The notes beneath the pieces were generated by a model. The model made no database searches. It was not told the origin of the DNA and worked only from the letters and a program-made list of their open reading frames with translations. The position numbers and the translations under genes are program-made. DNA of 10,793 bases from contig CBDTTM010000080.1 in NCBI GenBank assembly GCA_965363355.1, positions 1 through 10,793 on the forward strand, given 5' to 3'. This DNA is from CBDTTM01 sp965363355. Lineage in GTDB: Bacteria > Bacillota > Negativicutes > Selenomonadales > Selenomonadaceae. How positions within the stretch are numbered: position 1 is the first letter of the stretch; each line of letters starts with the position of its first letter. This document shows positions 1-5,908 of this stretch, piece after piece.

Positions 1-161
1 GACTTAATAAACCCTTTCAGATAGACCTCGCCTGGTAAAACATCATATTCTCCTGTTTCAATAGAAGATATATATAAACTGCGAATGCTTGTATCTCTTT
101 CCACATCTTTCACAGTTAAATTCTGTTTTTCACGTTCTTCTCGTAAAATATCACCCAGCAT
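1..161 (-). CDS. rodZ: RodZ-like helix-turn-helix protein, N-terminal part (runs off left edge)
   Basis: Reading from an ATG at 159-161 towards the edge gives 53 residues beginning MLGDILREEREKQNLTVKDV and ending in a stretch with LPGEVYLKGFIK. This follows the HTH_25 pattern at the start of RodZ proteins (LReaRe..nlsv.dve..T.IR..Yi.aIE.geyd.LPg.vYlkGFik). RodZ is a bitopic membrane protein whose cytoplasmic HTH binds MreB and helps position cell-wall elongation. The start is supported by a GGAGGAG ribosome binding site at 171-177, nine bases upstream. The transmembrane and periplasmic parts lie outside the window, so RodZ itself cannot be told from another HTH_25 protein. The gene is divergent from the gene at 302. 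The call rests on motif recall only. Confidence 0.72.
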   Translation of the reverse strand, partial: MLGDILREEREKQNLTVKDVERDTSIRSLYISSIETGEYDVLPGEVYLKGFIK

Positions 162-205
162 TGGCAAAAACTCCTCCTCAAGTTGACTATAACAATACTT
201 ATATC

Positions 206-234
206 ATAATACATTAACGACACTGTTTAGACAA
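206..234 (-). promoter_or_regulatory. Predicted sigma-A promoter of the RodZ-like gene
   Basis: On the minus strand TTGTCT (229-234) and TATTAT (206-211) are 17 bases apart. The start codon lies about 45 bases downstream, behind a strong ribosome binding site. Prediction from hexamers and spacing only. Confidence 0.5.
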
Positions 235-250
235 ATAAAAGCTGACGTAT

Positions 251-279
251 TTGCATTTATTTTAAAAATATTTTACTAT
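251..279 (+). promoter_or_regulatory. Weak candidate promoter for the 302-643 gene
   Basis: TTGCAT (251-256) and TACTAT (274-279) are 17 bases apart on the plus strand. The tract between is very AT-rich, so chance matches are likely. If it is real, the upstream in-frame ATG at 278 would lie inside the -10 box, which favours the start at 302. Confidence 0.3.
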
Positions 280-301
280 GGTAGCAAAGGAAGGTGTTTT
301 T

Positions 302-643
302 ATGACCATCGAACTCAAAGGATATTATAAATTACCCCATATTACTGAGCCGCAGCTCATTGACTTCAACCTTGTCTTTCATAAGTCTTTCATGCGCAAA
401 TACACAGCTTATAAAACTTTTGATAAATTCCTCGCTGCCGGAAAGTTCGGCATCAAAGACCAAGCCGATTTCGAAGCTCTGCCAGAAGAAAAAATGGATA
501 TACATGTTAAAAAATCCAGTAGATTTTCCACTTGGCAGGAAATGCTTGATTTCGCTACTGATAAATATATTTTGCAGCAAGGCCTTCCCTCTCCACTATT
601 TAAGCAGGATGCCTTGGCTCCTGTCCTTAAACCTAACAAATAA
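302..643 (+). CDS. Unrecognised 113-residue soluble protein
   Basis: I do not recognise this family. The 113-residue product starts MTIELKGYYKLPHITEP, has no cysteine, no hydrophobic segment long enough for a membrane helix and no signal peptide, so it is probably cytoplasmic. Its middle is aromatic and basic (FMRKYTAYKTFDKFLAA), followed by a segment STWQEMLDFATDKYIL near residues 75-90 that looks helical. The start at 302 is preferred to the in-frame ATG at 278 because AAAGGAAGG (286-294) sits seven bases before it. It is divergent from the RodZ-like gene and ends in a strong terminator, so it looks like a single-gene unit. A real gene is likely from ribosome binding site, terminator and length; the function is unknown. 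Confidence 0.7.
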   Translation: MTIELKGYYKLPHITEPQLIDFNLVFHKSFMRKYTAYKTFDKFLAAGKFGIKDQADFEALPEEKMDIHVKKSSRFSTWQEMLDFATDKYILQQGLPSPLFKQDALAPVLKPNK

Positions 644-681
644 ATTTGGATTCACCAAAATATTTTCAACAAATAAAACAT

Positions 682-720
682 CAGCCAAATGGCATTTCAT
701 CTTGCCATTTGGCTGTTTTT
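682..720 (+). terminator. Strong intrinsic terminator after the 302-643 gene
   Basis: A perfect 13-bp stem (CAGCCAAATGGCA at 682-694 with TGCCATTTGGCTG at 703-715), an 8-base loop and TTTTT at 716-720. It lies 38 bases after the stop codon. On the minus strand the same stem is followed by a looser T-rich tract, so it may also catch transcripts coming from 857-1063. Confidence 0.88.
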
Positions 721-732
721 GGTCAAATACAA

Positions 733-759
733 ATGAAAGCCTGCAAAAAAATGCAGGCT
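733..759 (-). terminator. Second hairpin, possible terminator for the 857-1063 gene
   Basis: An 8-bp perfect stem, AGCCTGCA (738-745) with TGCAGGCT (752-759), around a six-base loop. On the minus strand it is followed by TTTCATTTG, a poor U-tract, so termination would be weak. It stands nearly 100 bases past the stop of the minus-strand gene, between the two convergent genes. Confidence 0.4.
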
Positions 760-856
760 CGACAAATCTTCGAATAATAATATTTTTTAGCTTCAAATAC
801 AACAAGACATATGATAGCAATCGAAAACAACCAGTTGAATCCCATGCTGCACAAAT

Positions 857-1063
857 TCATAACGATTTTATTTTATATACCTGAATATCGGAATCACCTT
901 CAACATGTATGTTTTCTTCATATAAGATATCCATATCCATCAATTTATGTATAGTCGATAAAAATTCACTTTCTAATACCCAATCATGATATTTATAGGC
1001 TGTCCCGATAAAGAGCGTTGCAGCCATTTCCAAAATCTCTTTTTCCAGCTTTGAAAAAACCAT
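857..1063 (-). CDS. Unrecognised 68-residue protein
   Basis: I do not recognise this small protein. It starts MVFSKLEKEILEMAATLF and ends IQVYKIKSL with a TGA stop. It is slightly acidic, with a likely amphipathic helix at residues 4-18, a second helix-like stretch around 30-45 and a strand-like tail; there is no cysteine and no membrane segment. The evidence for a real gene is an AGGAGG site (1072-1077) eight bases before the ATG and a good upstream promoter candidate at 1220-1247. It faces the 302-643 gene convergently. The helix-rich start followed by a short charged strand could suit a small winged-helix or adaptor protein, but this is only speculation. Confidence 0.6.
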   Translation of the reverse strand: MVFSKLEKEILEMAATLFIGTAYKYHDWVLESEFLSTIHKLMDMDILYEENIHVEGDSDIQVYKIKSL

Positions 1064-1090
1064 TCCATCTGCCTCCTACTAAATTGATTT

Positions 1091-1207
1091 CAATGAACTA
1101 TACTTCTTCTAAAAATACATCGTCTTATCAGTGAAAATATATTTCAAATTCATTAATTCATGTTAATTAAAAATAAATAAAATCAATTCTAAAAATATAG
1201 TTCAATG
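1091..1207. repeat. Widely spaced inverted repeat in the AT-rich leader of 857-1063
   Basis: CAATGAACTATA (1091-1102) is the inverse complement of TATAGTTCAATG (1196-1207) with one mismatch, 93 bases apart. Next to each arm lies a direct copy of TTCTAAAAATA (1107-1117 and 1187-1197). Both fall within the predicted 5' leader of the 68-residue gene and could close a long-range RNA stem. The tract is very AT-rich, so chance similarity is a real possibility. I see no gene in 1064-1351. Confidence 0.4.
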
Positions 1208-1219
1208 TAATTAATCATT

Positions 1220-1247
1220 ATTATAACATTAAAATTATATAATTCAA
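1220..1247 (-). promoter_or_regulatory. Predicted promoter of the 857-1063 gene
   Basis: TTGAAT (1242-1247) and TATAAT (1220-1225) on the minus strand, 16 bases apart. This would give an unusually long leader of about 150 bases for a 68-residue gene. The surrounding sequence is extremely AT-rich, so other start points are possible, for example TTGAAC followed 17 bases on by TTTTAT. Confidence 0.42.
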
Positions 1248-1287
1248 AGCAAATGAATTGGATTCTTTCCCATTTTCAAAATCAAGT

Positions 1288-1328
1288 AAAAAAACCGGAA
1301 TGAGCAGCATATATCTCCTCATTCCGGT
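1288..1328 (-). terminator. Intrinsic terminator of the trmL-murB transcript
   Basis: ACCGGAATGAG (1294-1304) pairs with CTCATTCCGGT (1318-1328), an 11-bp perfect stem. On the minus strand it is followed by seven T (A at 1288-1294 on the plus strand). It begins 23 bases after the murB stop codon. Confidence 0.92.
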
Positions 1329-1351
1329 AATAATGATACTTTATTGTATTT

Positions 1352-2269
1352 TCACTGATCTCCGATCATCCGAACTTCTGGATAAAGCTTAACCCCATGT
1401 TTCTCGTAAACACGCTGTTGTACTGCATCAATAAGTTCTAACACATCTTTGGCCGTGGCTTGCCCAGAATTCACTACAAAACCGGCATGTTTAGTTGAGA
1501 TTTGTGCCCCGCCAACTTTGAAACCTTTTAATTCCGTTTGTTCAATCAACGTTCCGGCAAAATACCCTTGAGGACGTTTAAATGTACTTCCCGCACTAGG
1601 CATTTCCAAAGGTTGTCTGCTTTCTCTTTTTTGTGTCAGCAATCCCATTTTTTCTTCGATTTCTTTAGGGTCGCCTTTTTCCAAAATGAGCTCAACTTCA
1701 CAAATCACTTGTTCATTTTCTTGAAAAATGCTGTGTCTATAAGCAAACTCTAGTTCCGCCTGATTATAATGGACGACTTCACCTTGTTGATTCACAGCCG
1801 TAACCGCTGCTACGACATTTTTGATTTCACCATCATAAGCTCCTGCATTCATAAACACTGCTCCACCGATACTGCCAGGAATTCCCACCGCAAATTCAAG
1901 GCCTGTCAAAGAATGGCTTGCTGCATACTTTGACACATCGGCCAGCAATGCCCCTGCATTGGCAAAAATATGGTTATTTTCATGATGAATCGTCGCAAAC
2001 GGTGAATTTATTTTCACGACAACACCACGAATGCCTTTGTCTAATACCAAGACATTCGATCCATTGCCTAAAATAGTAAAGGGAACTCCATACTGCCCAA
2101 TCAACTTAAACACGCGCGTTACATCTTCTACTGAAGCCGGAAAAACCAGGCAATCTGCCGGCCCACCGATTTTGAACGTCGTGTGTTTACTCATGGGTTC
2201 GTTTAAAAAAATCTGTTCTTTCGGCACTGCCTGTTCTAACGCTTTAATAAAAGCTTGCATATTTTGCAA
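1352..2269 (-). CDS. murB: UDP-N-acetylenolpyruvoylglucosamine reductase (MurB)
   Basis: MurB is an FAD enzyme that uses NADPH to reduce UDP-N-acetylenolpyruvoylglucosamine to UDP-N-acetylmuramate, the second committed step of cytoplasmic peptidoglycan precursor synthesis. The 305 residues are of normal length for a type II MurB, lacking the Tyr-loop insertion of type I. Visible are the FAD-domain segments HTTFKIGGPAD (29-39) and LGNGSNVLV (67-75), the long loop GIPGSIGGAVFMNAGAYDGE (129-148), YRHSIF with the likely catalytic Arg178, AGSTFKRP with the proton-donating Ser228, and YPEVRMIG with Glu298. The chosen start is TTG at 2269, with AAGGA (2281-2285) 11 bases upstream; an internal ATG at 2260 has no ribosome binding site. 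It lies 29 bases after trmL and is followed by a strong terminator. Confidence 0.97.
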   Translation of the reverse strand: MQNMQAFIKALEQAVPKEQIFLNEPMSKHTTFKIGGPADCLVFPASVEDVTRVFKLIGQYGVPFTILGNGSNVLVLDKGIRGVVVKINSPFATIHHENNHIFANAGALLADVSKYAASHSLTGLEFAVGIPGSIGGAVFMNAGAYDGEIKNVVAAVTAVNQQGEVVHYNQAELEFAYRHSIFQENEQVICEVELILEKGDPKEIEEKMGLLTQKRESRQPLEMPSAGSTFKRPQGYFAGTLIEQTELKGFKVGGAQISTKHAGFVVNSGQATAKDVLELIDAVQQRVYEKHGVKLYPEVRMIGDQ

Positions 2270-2298
2270 AATAAAGTCATTCCTTATCTAATTAAATA

Positions 2299-2781
2299 TT
2301 AATCTAAATGATCAAAGCCAACTTGTTTCAAATGAGAAAAATCCATTTGTCTCATGGCTTCATATGCTACAATAGCCACAGAGTTTGACAAATTAAGCGA
2401 CCTAGCATCGCTGATCATCGGGATGCGAATACAATTTTCCCAATGTTCTTTTAGGATTTCTTCGGGAATCCCCGCCGTTTCCTTGCCAAAAACCAGCATA
2501 TCATCTTCTTTGAATGCTACTTCCGTATAAGATTGCGGTGCTTTTGTCGTACTATAGTAAAATGTATGATTTTTATATAAATCCAATACTTCAGCAAAAT
2601 TTTCATGATAATGGATTTTTACTAAGTTCCAATAATCAAGGCCTGCTCGTTTTAAGTATTTGTCATCTGTAGAAAAGCCCAAGGGTTTAACTAAATGTAG
2701 TTCAATGTTCGTCGCCGCACAAAGGCGAGCTATATTCCCTGTATTCCCAGGAATCTCCGGTTCGATTAAAACAATATGCAC
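2299..2781 (-). CDS. trmL: tRNA (cytidine(34)-2'-O)-methyltransferase (TrmL), SPOUT family
   Basis: TrmL transfers a methyl group from S-adenosylmethionine to the ribose of nucleotide 34, the wobble position, in tRNA-Leu isoacceptors. The protein has the three SPOUT signatures: an N-terminal PEIPGNTGNIARLCAATN, a middle LVFGKETAGIPEEIL and a C-terminal RSLNLSNSVAIVAYEAMRQ that builds the SAM-binding trefoil knot. I prefer the GTG at 2781 (160 residues, starting MHIVLIEPEIPG) to the in-frame GTG at 2790. AGAGGTG lies six bases before 2781, and family members start just ahead of the IVLxEPEIP motif. A strong promoter precedes it and murB follows after 29 bases, so the two are probably co-transcribed. 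There is no obvious functional link between them. Confidence 0.94.
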   Translation of the reverse strand: MHIVLIEPEIPGNTGNIARLCAATNIELHLVKPLGFSTDDKYLKRAGLDYWNLVKIHYHENFAEVLDLYKNHTFYYSTTKAPQSYTEVAFKEDDMLVFGKETAGIPEEILKEHWENCIRIPMISDARSLNLSNSVAIVAYEAMRQMDFSHLKQVGFDHLD

Positions 2782-2823
2782 TAGATACACCTCTAAATTT
2801 TTTATCTTATTTATAACTTATTT

Positions 2824-2852
2824 ATTATACCCAAAATGCACTTGAAAAACAA
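2824..2852 (-). promoter_or_regulatory. Predicted sigma-A promoter of trmL-murB
   Basis: On the minus strand TTGTTT (2847-2852) and a perfect TATAAT (2824-2829) are separated by 17 bases. The start codon of trmL lies about 40 bases downstream. This makes trmL-murB a unit separate from cobO, which ends about 70 bases upstream without a convincing terminator. Confidence 0.68.
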
Positions 2853-2922
2853 TGAAGAATTCTTTTGCCAAATAATCCTTAAAAAATCAGGCAAAAACCA
2901 GTAACAATTACCATGCTATGCC

Positions 2923-3465
2923 TCAAAACTCAATACCGATCTGGGCAGGAATGCCTTCTTTATAAGGATGCTTGATTTCCTTCATTTCTGTTACCAAGTC
3001 TGCCCGTTCAATGATTTCTGGCGCAGCATCTCTTCCGGTCAAGACAAGATGCATTGCCGGCGGCTTTTTTTCAACAAGCTCTACTACTTGTGATAAAGAG
3101 ACCAAGCCAAATTTCACAGCATAATTTATTTCATCCAAGATCACCATATCCCATAAGCCCTTTTCTATTTCCAACTTCGCTTCAGCAATAGCATCTGTAG
3201 CAGCTTTTTGATGAAGCACTACATCTTCCTCACTTGCATTTTTTCGCGTAAAACCTTTCCCCATTGCTCGTATCTTAATTTGCGGAGAAAATTTTTCCAA
3301 GGCTTTCAATTCACCATATTTCCATTTACCTTTGATAAACTGAAGTATAAGTATGCGCAGGCCCTGCCCCCAGGCACGCACAGCAAGCCCTAGCGCAGCT
3401 GTAGTTTTTCCTTTGCCATTTCCAGTATGGACGATGACAAGTCCATGTATATCTTCATTTTTCAT
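2923..3465 (-). CDS. cobO: Corrinoid adenosyltransferase (CobO/BtuR type)
   Basis: This ATP-dependent enzyme adenosylates reduced corrinoids, cob(I)yrinic acid a,c-diamide or salvaged cob(I)alamin, making the Co-C bond of coenzyme B12. The 180 residues fit the CobA/CobO/BtuR family (usually 170-200). The P-loop HTGNGKGKTTAALGLA (13-28) is of the inverted type seen in CobA. FIKGKWKYGE (43-52), MVILDEINYAVKFGL (107-121, Walker B region) and LTGRDAPE-like LTGRDAAPE (142-150) follow, and the C-terminus ADLVTEMKEIKHPYKEGI is typical. An AAAGGAA site ends six bases before the ATG. The gene stands alone: no other B12 gene lies in the window, and the 92-base upstream spacer is too short for a cobalamin riboswitch. 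Salvage or de novo use cannot be decided here. Confidence 0.95.
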   Translation of the reverse strand: MKNEDIHGLVIVHTGNGKGKTTAALGLAVRAWGQGLRILILQFIKGKWKYGELKALEKFSPQIKIRAMGKGFTRKNASEEDVVLHQKAATDAIAEAKLEIEKGLWDMVILDEINYAVKFGLVSLSQVVELVEKKPPAMHLVLTGRDAAPEIIERADLVTEMKEIKHPYKEGIPAQIGIEF

Positions 3466-3490
3466 CGTAAATTCCTTTCCCTTTGTCCAT

Positions 3491-3496
3491 ATTATA
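3491..3496 (-). promoter_or_regulatory. Likely -10 box of the cobO promoter
   Basis: A perfect TATAAT on the minus strand, 25 bases before the cobO ATG, leaving a short leader that includes the ribosome binding site. No good -35 box lies 16-18 bases upstream (the best is around GCATGT), so an activator or a weak promoter is possible. Confidence 0.4.
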
Positions 3497-3517
3497 TTCC
3501 ACCAGAAAACAAAAACA

Positions 3518-3539
3518 TGCTATACTATAACTATAGTAT
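3518..3539 (+). promoter_or_regulatory. Extended -10 promoter overlapped by an 18-base palindrome
   Basis: TGCTATACT (3518-3526) is an extended -10 element without a recognisable -35 box, about 35 bases before the hydrolase start. It overlaps the palindrome ATACTATAACTATAGTAT (3522-3539; 8-bp arms, 2-base spacer). A dimeric repressor bound here could control the hydrolase gene and possibly the divergent cobO. No candidate regulator gene is in the window. AT-rich palindromes also arise by chance. Confidence 0.45.
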
Positions 3540-3557
3540 CATATTCGAGGAGTCTTT

Positions 3558-5171
3558 ATGAAGAAATTTATTGCATTCGCATTTATCATTTTGTATCTAA
3601 CACTGTTATGTATTTTCTTCACCGAAACTACCGATGTTCTTGATTTGAAATCTTTTGATTTCAAGAGCAGCATCGCTGAAAACAACAAAAACTTCTTATT
3701 GTCTTGGCTGCGTCTACCGTATCCTGCTTATTATGAAGTTGAAGTTTTCACCAAGAATCCAAATCCAAAAGTTTCAGATGAACCTTATCATTTAGTCAAA
3801 AAAGATTTTACGTTTGGCAATTCTTATACCTTGCCACCAACGGCAGTCCCTACATATTATCGCATCACAGCCCATGGGATTTTCGGTATTATCGGAAAAC
3901 CTTCCGCAATGATTCCGAATAGTATTTTTAACAAAGACCCTGCTATGCCAACAATCATTAGCAAATATCCTGCATCTGCTCCGGCAAGTCAGATGCCTTA
4001 TCTCACTTGGCATACCGTCCCCGGCGGCGTTTATTATGAACTTGAGATTTTATCTGCTCCGCCAGAAAACCCCAACGGCATTGCTTTGTCACAAAAATAC
4101 CATATTTTTAGTACACAATCCATTTTCAACAATGCCTACCAAGCTGATTTAAAACCTTTTGCAGCTTATCAAAAACTTTATTGGCGTGTAAGAGCTATTG
4201 CATTTTCCGGCAATCCGATTGGTGTTTTTTCCGATGCTGAAGAAATCTCCATTGATCCAGGTCGGCCGATTCCACAAGCACCCTTAGTAAATGATTTCGA
4301 TCAAATGCCAAATTTTGCACAACCGCTTTATCCTGTCTACAATTGGATTCCGATGCATAATATCATGCATTATGAAGTAGAGCTTTTAACAGCTCCTCCA
4401 GCACAAGAAAACAATACCGTCCCATCGCCAAATCGCATTTGGTATGCCGTTGTCAGTGGTGCATCAAGCTGTTATGATGAATATCCGCGCATGGATCCTG
4501 GTGATTATTATTGGCGGGTACGTGCCATTGATGCAGCTGGAAATACCATTGGGACATATTCCACTTCGCAAAAATTCACCGTAAGCAAACCTTCTTTCCG
4601 CCCGCTTGCCGCTACCTTTGGCGACAGCATCACCCACGGTGGAGGCTCACTATCTTACTCACCATCAAACTTAGAATACAGTTATCAGACCTATCTCGAC
4701 TTTCCTGTATTAAATCTAGGACGAAGTGGAGATACGTCAACGACGACAGCAGCACGTTTTGAACAGGATGTCCTTCCTTATCAGCCTTATAACTTGTTGA
4801 TACTATGCGGAACAAACAGCGTACGTGCTGACACTCCGATATCCGTCATCATCCATGACATCGATACCATTCGGGCAAAATGCGAAGCAAATGGCATTCG
4901 ACCAATCTTTTTGACTTTGATGCCGATCAATCCACCTAACATTTCAAAAGCTTTCCAAACAGAGACCGATCCCGATTGGAAAAATAAAATTGCGGCGGTA
5001 AATGCACATATTCGCAGCTTGCCTTATCATATTGACCTTGAGCCATATTTTTATGATCAGCAGGGCTTCATGTCAAATGATTATTCAATTGACGGTCTGC
5101 ATCCTGACATAACAGGAAAACAGCTCATGGCACAAATCATCAACGCTCATATGGATTTATTGAAAAAATAA
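3558..5171 (+). CDS. Membrane-anchored SGNH/GDSL hydrolase with three Fn3-like repeats
   Basis: The 537-residue protein has a basic N-terminus and a hydrophobic segment (4-21) that acts as a signal or membrane anchor; C18 lacks a canonical lipobox. Three modules related to fibronectin type III follow, each opening with an aromatic-rich strand (YYEVEVF 58-64, YYELEIL 159-165, HYEVELL 271-277) and closing with a partner strand (YYRITA 100-105, YWRVRAIA 208-215, YWRVRAID 318-325). Residues 350-537 form an SGNH esterase/lipase-type domain: GDSITHGGG with nucleophile Ser357, NLGRSGDTS with oxyanion Gly391, LCGTNS with Asn420, and DGLHPD with Asp512 and His515. Block III is GTNS, not the usual GxND. 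All catalytic residues are present, so activity is expected, probably deacylation of an extracytoplasmic glycan or ester. The substrate is unknown. GAGGAG lies five bases before the ATG. Confidence 0.88.
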   Translation: MKKFIAFAFIILYLTLLCIFFTETTDVLDLKSFDFKSSIAENNKNFLLSWLRLPYPAYYEVEVFTKNPNPKVSDEPYHLVKKDFTFGNSYTLPPTAVPTYYRITAHGIFGIIGKPSAMIPNSIFNKDPAMPTIISKYPASAPASQMPYLTWHTVPGGVYYELEILSAPPENPNGIALSQKYHIFSTQSIFNNAYQADLKPFAAYQKLYWRVRAIAFSGNPIGVFSDAEEISIDPGRPIPQAPLVNDFDQMPNFAQPLYPVYNWIPMHNIMHYEVELLTAPPAQENNTVPSPNRIWYAVVSGASSCYDEYPRMDPGDYYWRVRAIDAAGNTIGTYSTSQKFTVSKPSFRPLAATFGDSITHGGGSLSYSPSNLEYSYQTYLDFPVLNLGRSGDTSTTTAARFEQDVLPYQPYNLLILCGTNSVRADTPISVIIHDIDTIRAKCEANGIRPIFLTLMPINPPNISKAFQTETDPDWKNKIAAVNAHIRSLPYHIDLEPYFYDQQGFMSNDYSIDGLHPDITGKQLMAQIINAHMDLLKK

Positions 5172-5173
5172 AC

Positions 5174-5215
5174 AAAAAAGATCGCGATGCAAAAATTTGC
5201 ATCGCGATCTTTTTT
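5174..5215. terminator. Bidirectional intrinsic terminator
   Basis: A6-GATCGCGATGCAAA (5174-5193) pairs with TTTGCATCGCGATC-T6 (5196-5215), a perfect 20-bp inverted repeat with a two-base centre. It gives a GC-rich stem with a T-run on either strand. It begins two bases after the hydrolase stop and lies 26 bases past the stop of the minus-strand UPF0158 gene, so it serves both convergent genes. Confidence 0.93.
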
Positions 5216-5241
5216 GAAATTTCTTCATCTTATTTGCATGT

Positions 5242-5679
5242 TTATTTTTGATACTCGATTTCATTTTCACAGCACCAGTCTTCCGCCAACCGCAAAAATT
5301 CTTGTTGCCGAAAACTCTGCCATGCCTCAGTCAACGAATGCTCCTTCAATGCTTTTTTGAAACAACGCAGCGCACCAGTTTGACTAAGCGACTCTTCCAA
5401 GGCCTGACGAATCTGGTCCTTTTTCTGCAAATCAGCAAACCGCTTCATCATTGCATGTTCATCAAGCTCATAAGAATCAGGAAGTGGAACGTAACGCTGC
5501 CAATTATCCTCAACTTCGAAAACATGCTGCAAAACCTCTTCTTCTGACTGTTCTTCTATCGATTCATCATACTCATCTGCAAACTCCAAAAAGCGATTTT
5601 CTTCTATATCAAAATAGATTTTCCACATATCTGTTTTTTCCAACTTAGCAGCAATCTCCGCTAATGTTATATCCATCAT
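5242..5679 (-). CDS. UPF0158 family protein
   Basis: The 145-residue product resembles the uncharacterised UPF0158 family: an acidic N-terminal half (for example ESIEEQSEEE), the segment WQRYVPLPDSYELDE, then GALRCFKKALKEHSLTEAW and a C-terminal LAEDWCCENEIEY. These match the family pattern F.pLP..yei, GaFrrFkd.l....l...W, A.eWceen.I. It is cytoplasmic, with no signal or membrane segment; the family has no established function. The start is ATG 5679, five bases after AAGGAG (5685-5690); the adjacent ATG at 5676, eight bases away, is equally possible. A farther in-frame TTG at 5700 lies upstream of that site and is rejected. The gene is monocistronic between its own promoter and the bidirectional terminator, and its start overlaps a possible small ORF. 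Confidence 0.85.
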   Translation of the reverse strand: MMDITLAEIAAKLEKTDMWKIYFDIEENRFLEFADEYDESIEEQSEEEVLQHVFEVEDNWQRYVPLPDSYELDEHAMMKRFADLQKKDQIRQALEESLSQTGALRCFKKALKEHSLTEAWQSFRQQEFLRLAEDWCCENEIEYQK

Positions 5680-5734
5680 ATTTTCTCCTTTTTCTTGCAA
5701 CCTCTATCGACAAAATGAACCATTTTTGATTCAT
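5645..5734 (-). CDS. Possible 29-residue upstream ORF overlapping the UPF0158 start
   Basis: An ATG at 5734, preceded by AAGGTGAT with a four-base gap, opens a 29-codon frame starting MNQKWFILSIEVARKRRK and ending in GDCC with TAA at 5645-5647. It runs in another frame through the UPF0158 ribosome binding site and ends about 35 bases inside that gene. Such an arrangement could couple translation of the two or act as a leader. A short hairpin, GAATCA-AAAA-TGGTTC, sits right after its start codon. There is no homology evidence, and a good ribosome binding site alone can arise by chance. Confidence 0.3.
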   Translation of the reverse strand: MNQKWFILSIEVARKRRKYDGYNISGDCC

Positions 5735-5773
5735 AGAAATCACCTTATAAAAATCAACATTTGTACTTCCCCT

Positions 5774-5802
5774 ATTATAGATGATTTAATGGCTTGTTTC
5801 AA
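5774..5802 (-). promoter_or_regulatory. Predicted sigma-A promoter of the UPF0158 gene
   Basis: TTGAAA (5797-5802) and TATAAT (5774-5779) on the minus strand, exactly 17 bases apart, close to consensus. It starts a leader of roughly 90 bases and lies just after the tyrA terminator, which keeps the two units separate. Confidence 0.72.
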
Positions 5803-5824
5803 CGCCAATCAGCCCCTTTCCAAA

Positions 5825-5883
5825 GAAAAAAATAAGGCCTTTTCCCTGATGAACGGTTGCACACCGATCAGGAAAAAGGCCTT
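5825..5883 (-). terminator. Intrinsic terminator of the aroF-tyrA operon
   Basis: AAGGCCTTTTCCCTGAT (5834-5850) pairs with ATCAGGAAAAAGGCCTT (5867-5883), 17 bp with one mismatch. A smaller inner hairpin, CGGT-TGCAC-ACCG, lies in the loop. On the minus strand the stem is followed by ATTTTTTT. It begins 25 bases after the tyrA stop. Confidence 0.9.
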
Positions 5884-5908
5884 CATTTGATTTTGCTGTT
5901 TTCTATAC

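Noticed and set aside
596..820. 74-codon minus-strand frame in the convergent gap
   Set aside because: It spans both hairpins between the convergent genes and has no credible start signal.
360..884. 174-codon plus-strand frame across 360-884
   Set aside because: It overlaps the better-supported 302-643 gene in another frame, runs through two hairpins and lacks a ribosome binding site.
2868..2922. Possible terminator after cobO
   Set aside because: Only a weak AGGCA/TGCCT pairing with a large loop and a small GGTAA/TTACT stem are visible; not convincing.
3466..3557. Cobalamin riboswitch upstream of cobO
   Set aside because: The spacer is 92 bases, too short, and no B12-box-like sequence is present.
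5680..5700. TTG start at 5700 for the UPF0158 gene
   Set aside because: It would place the clear AAGGAG site inside the coding region. The ATG codons at 5679 and 5676 are correctly spaced from it.
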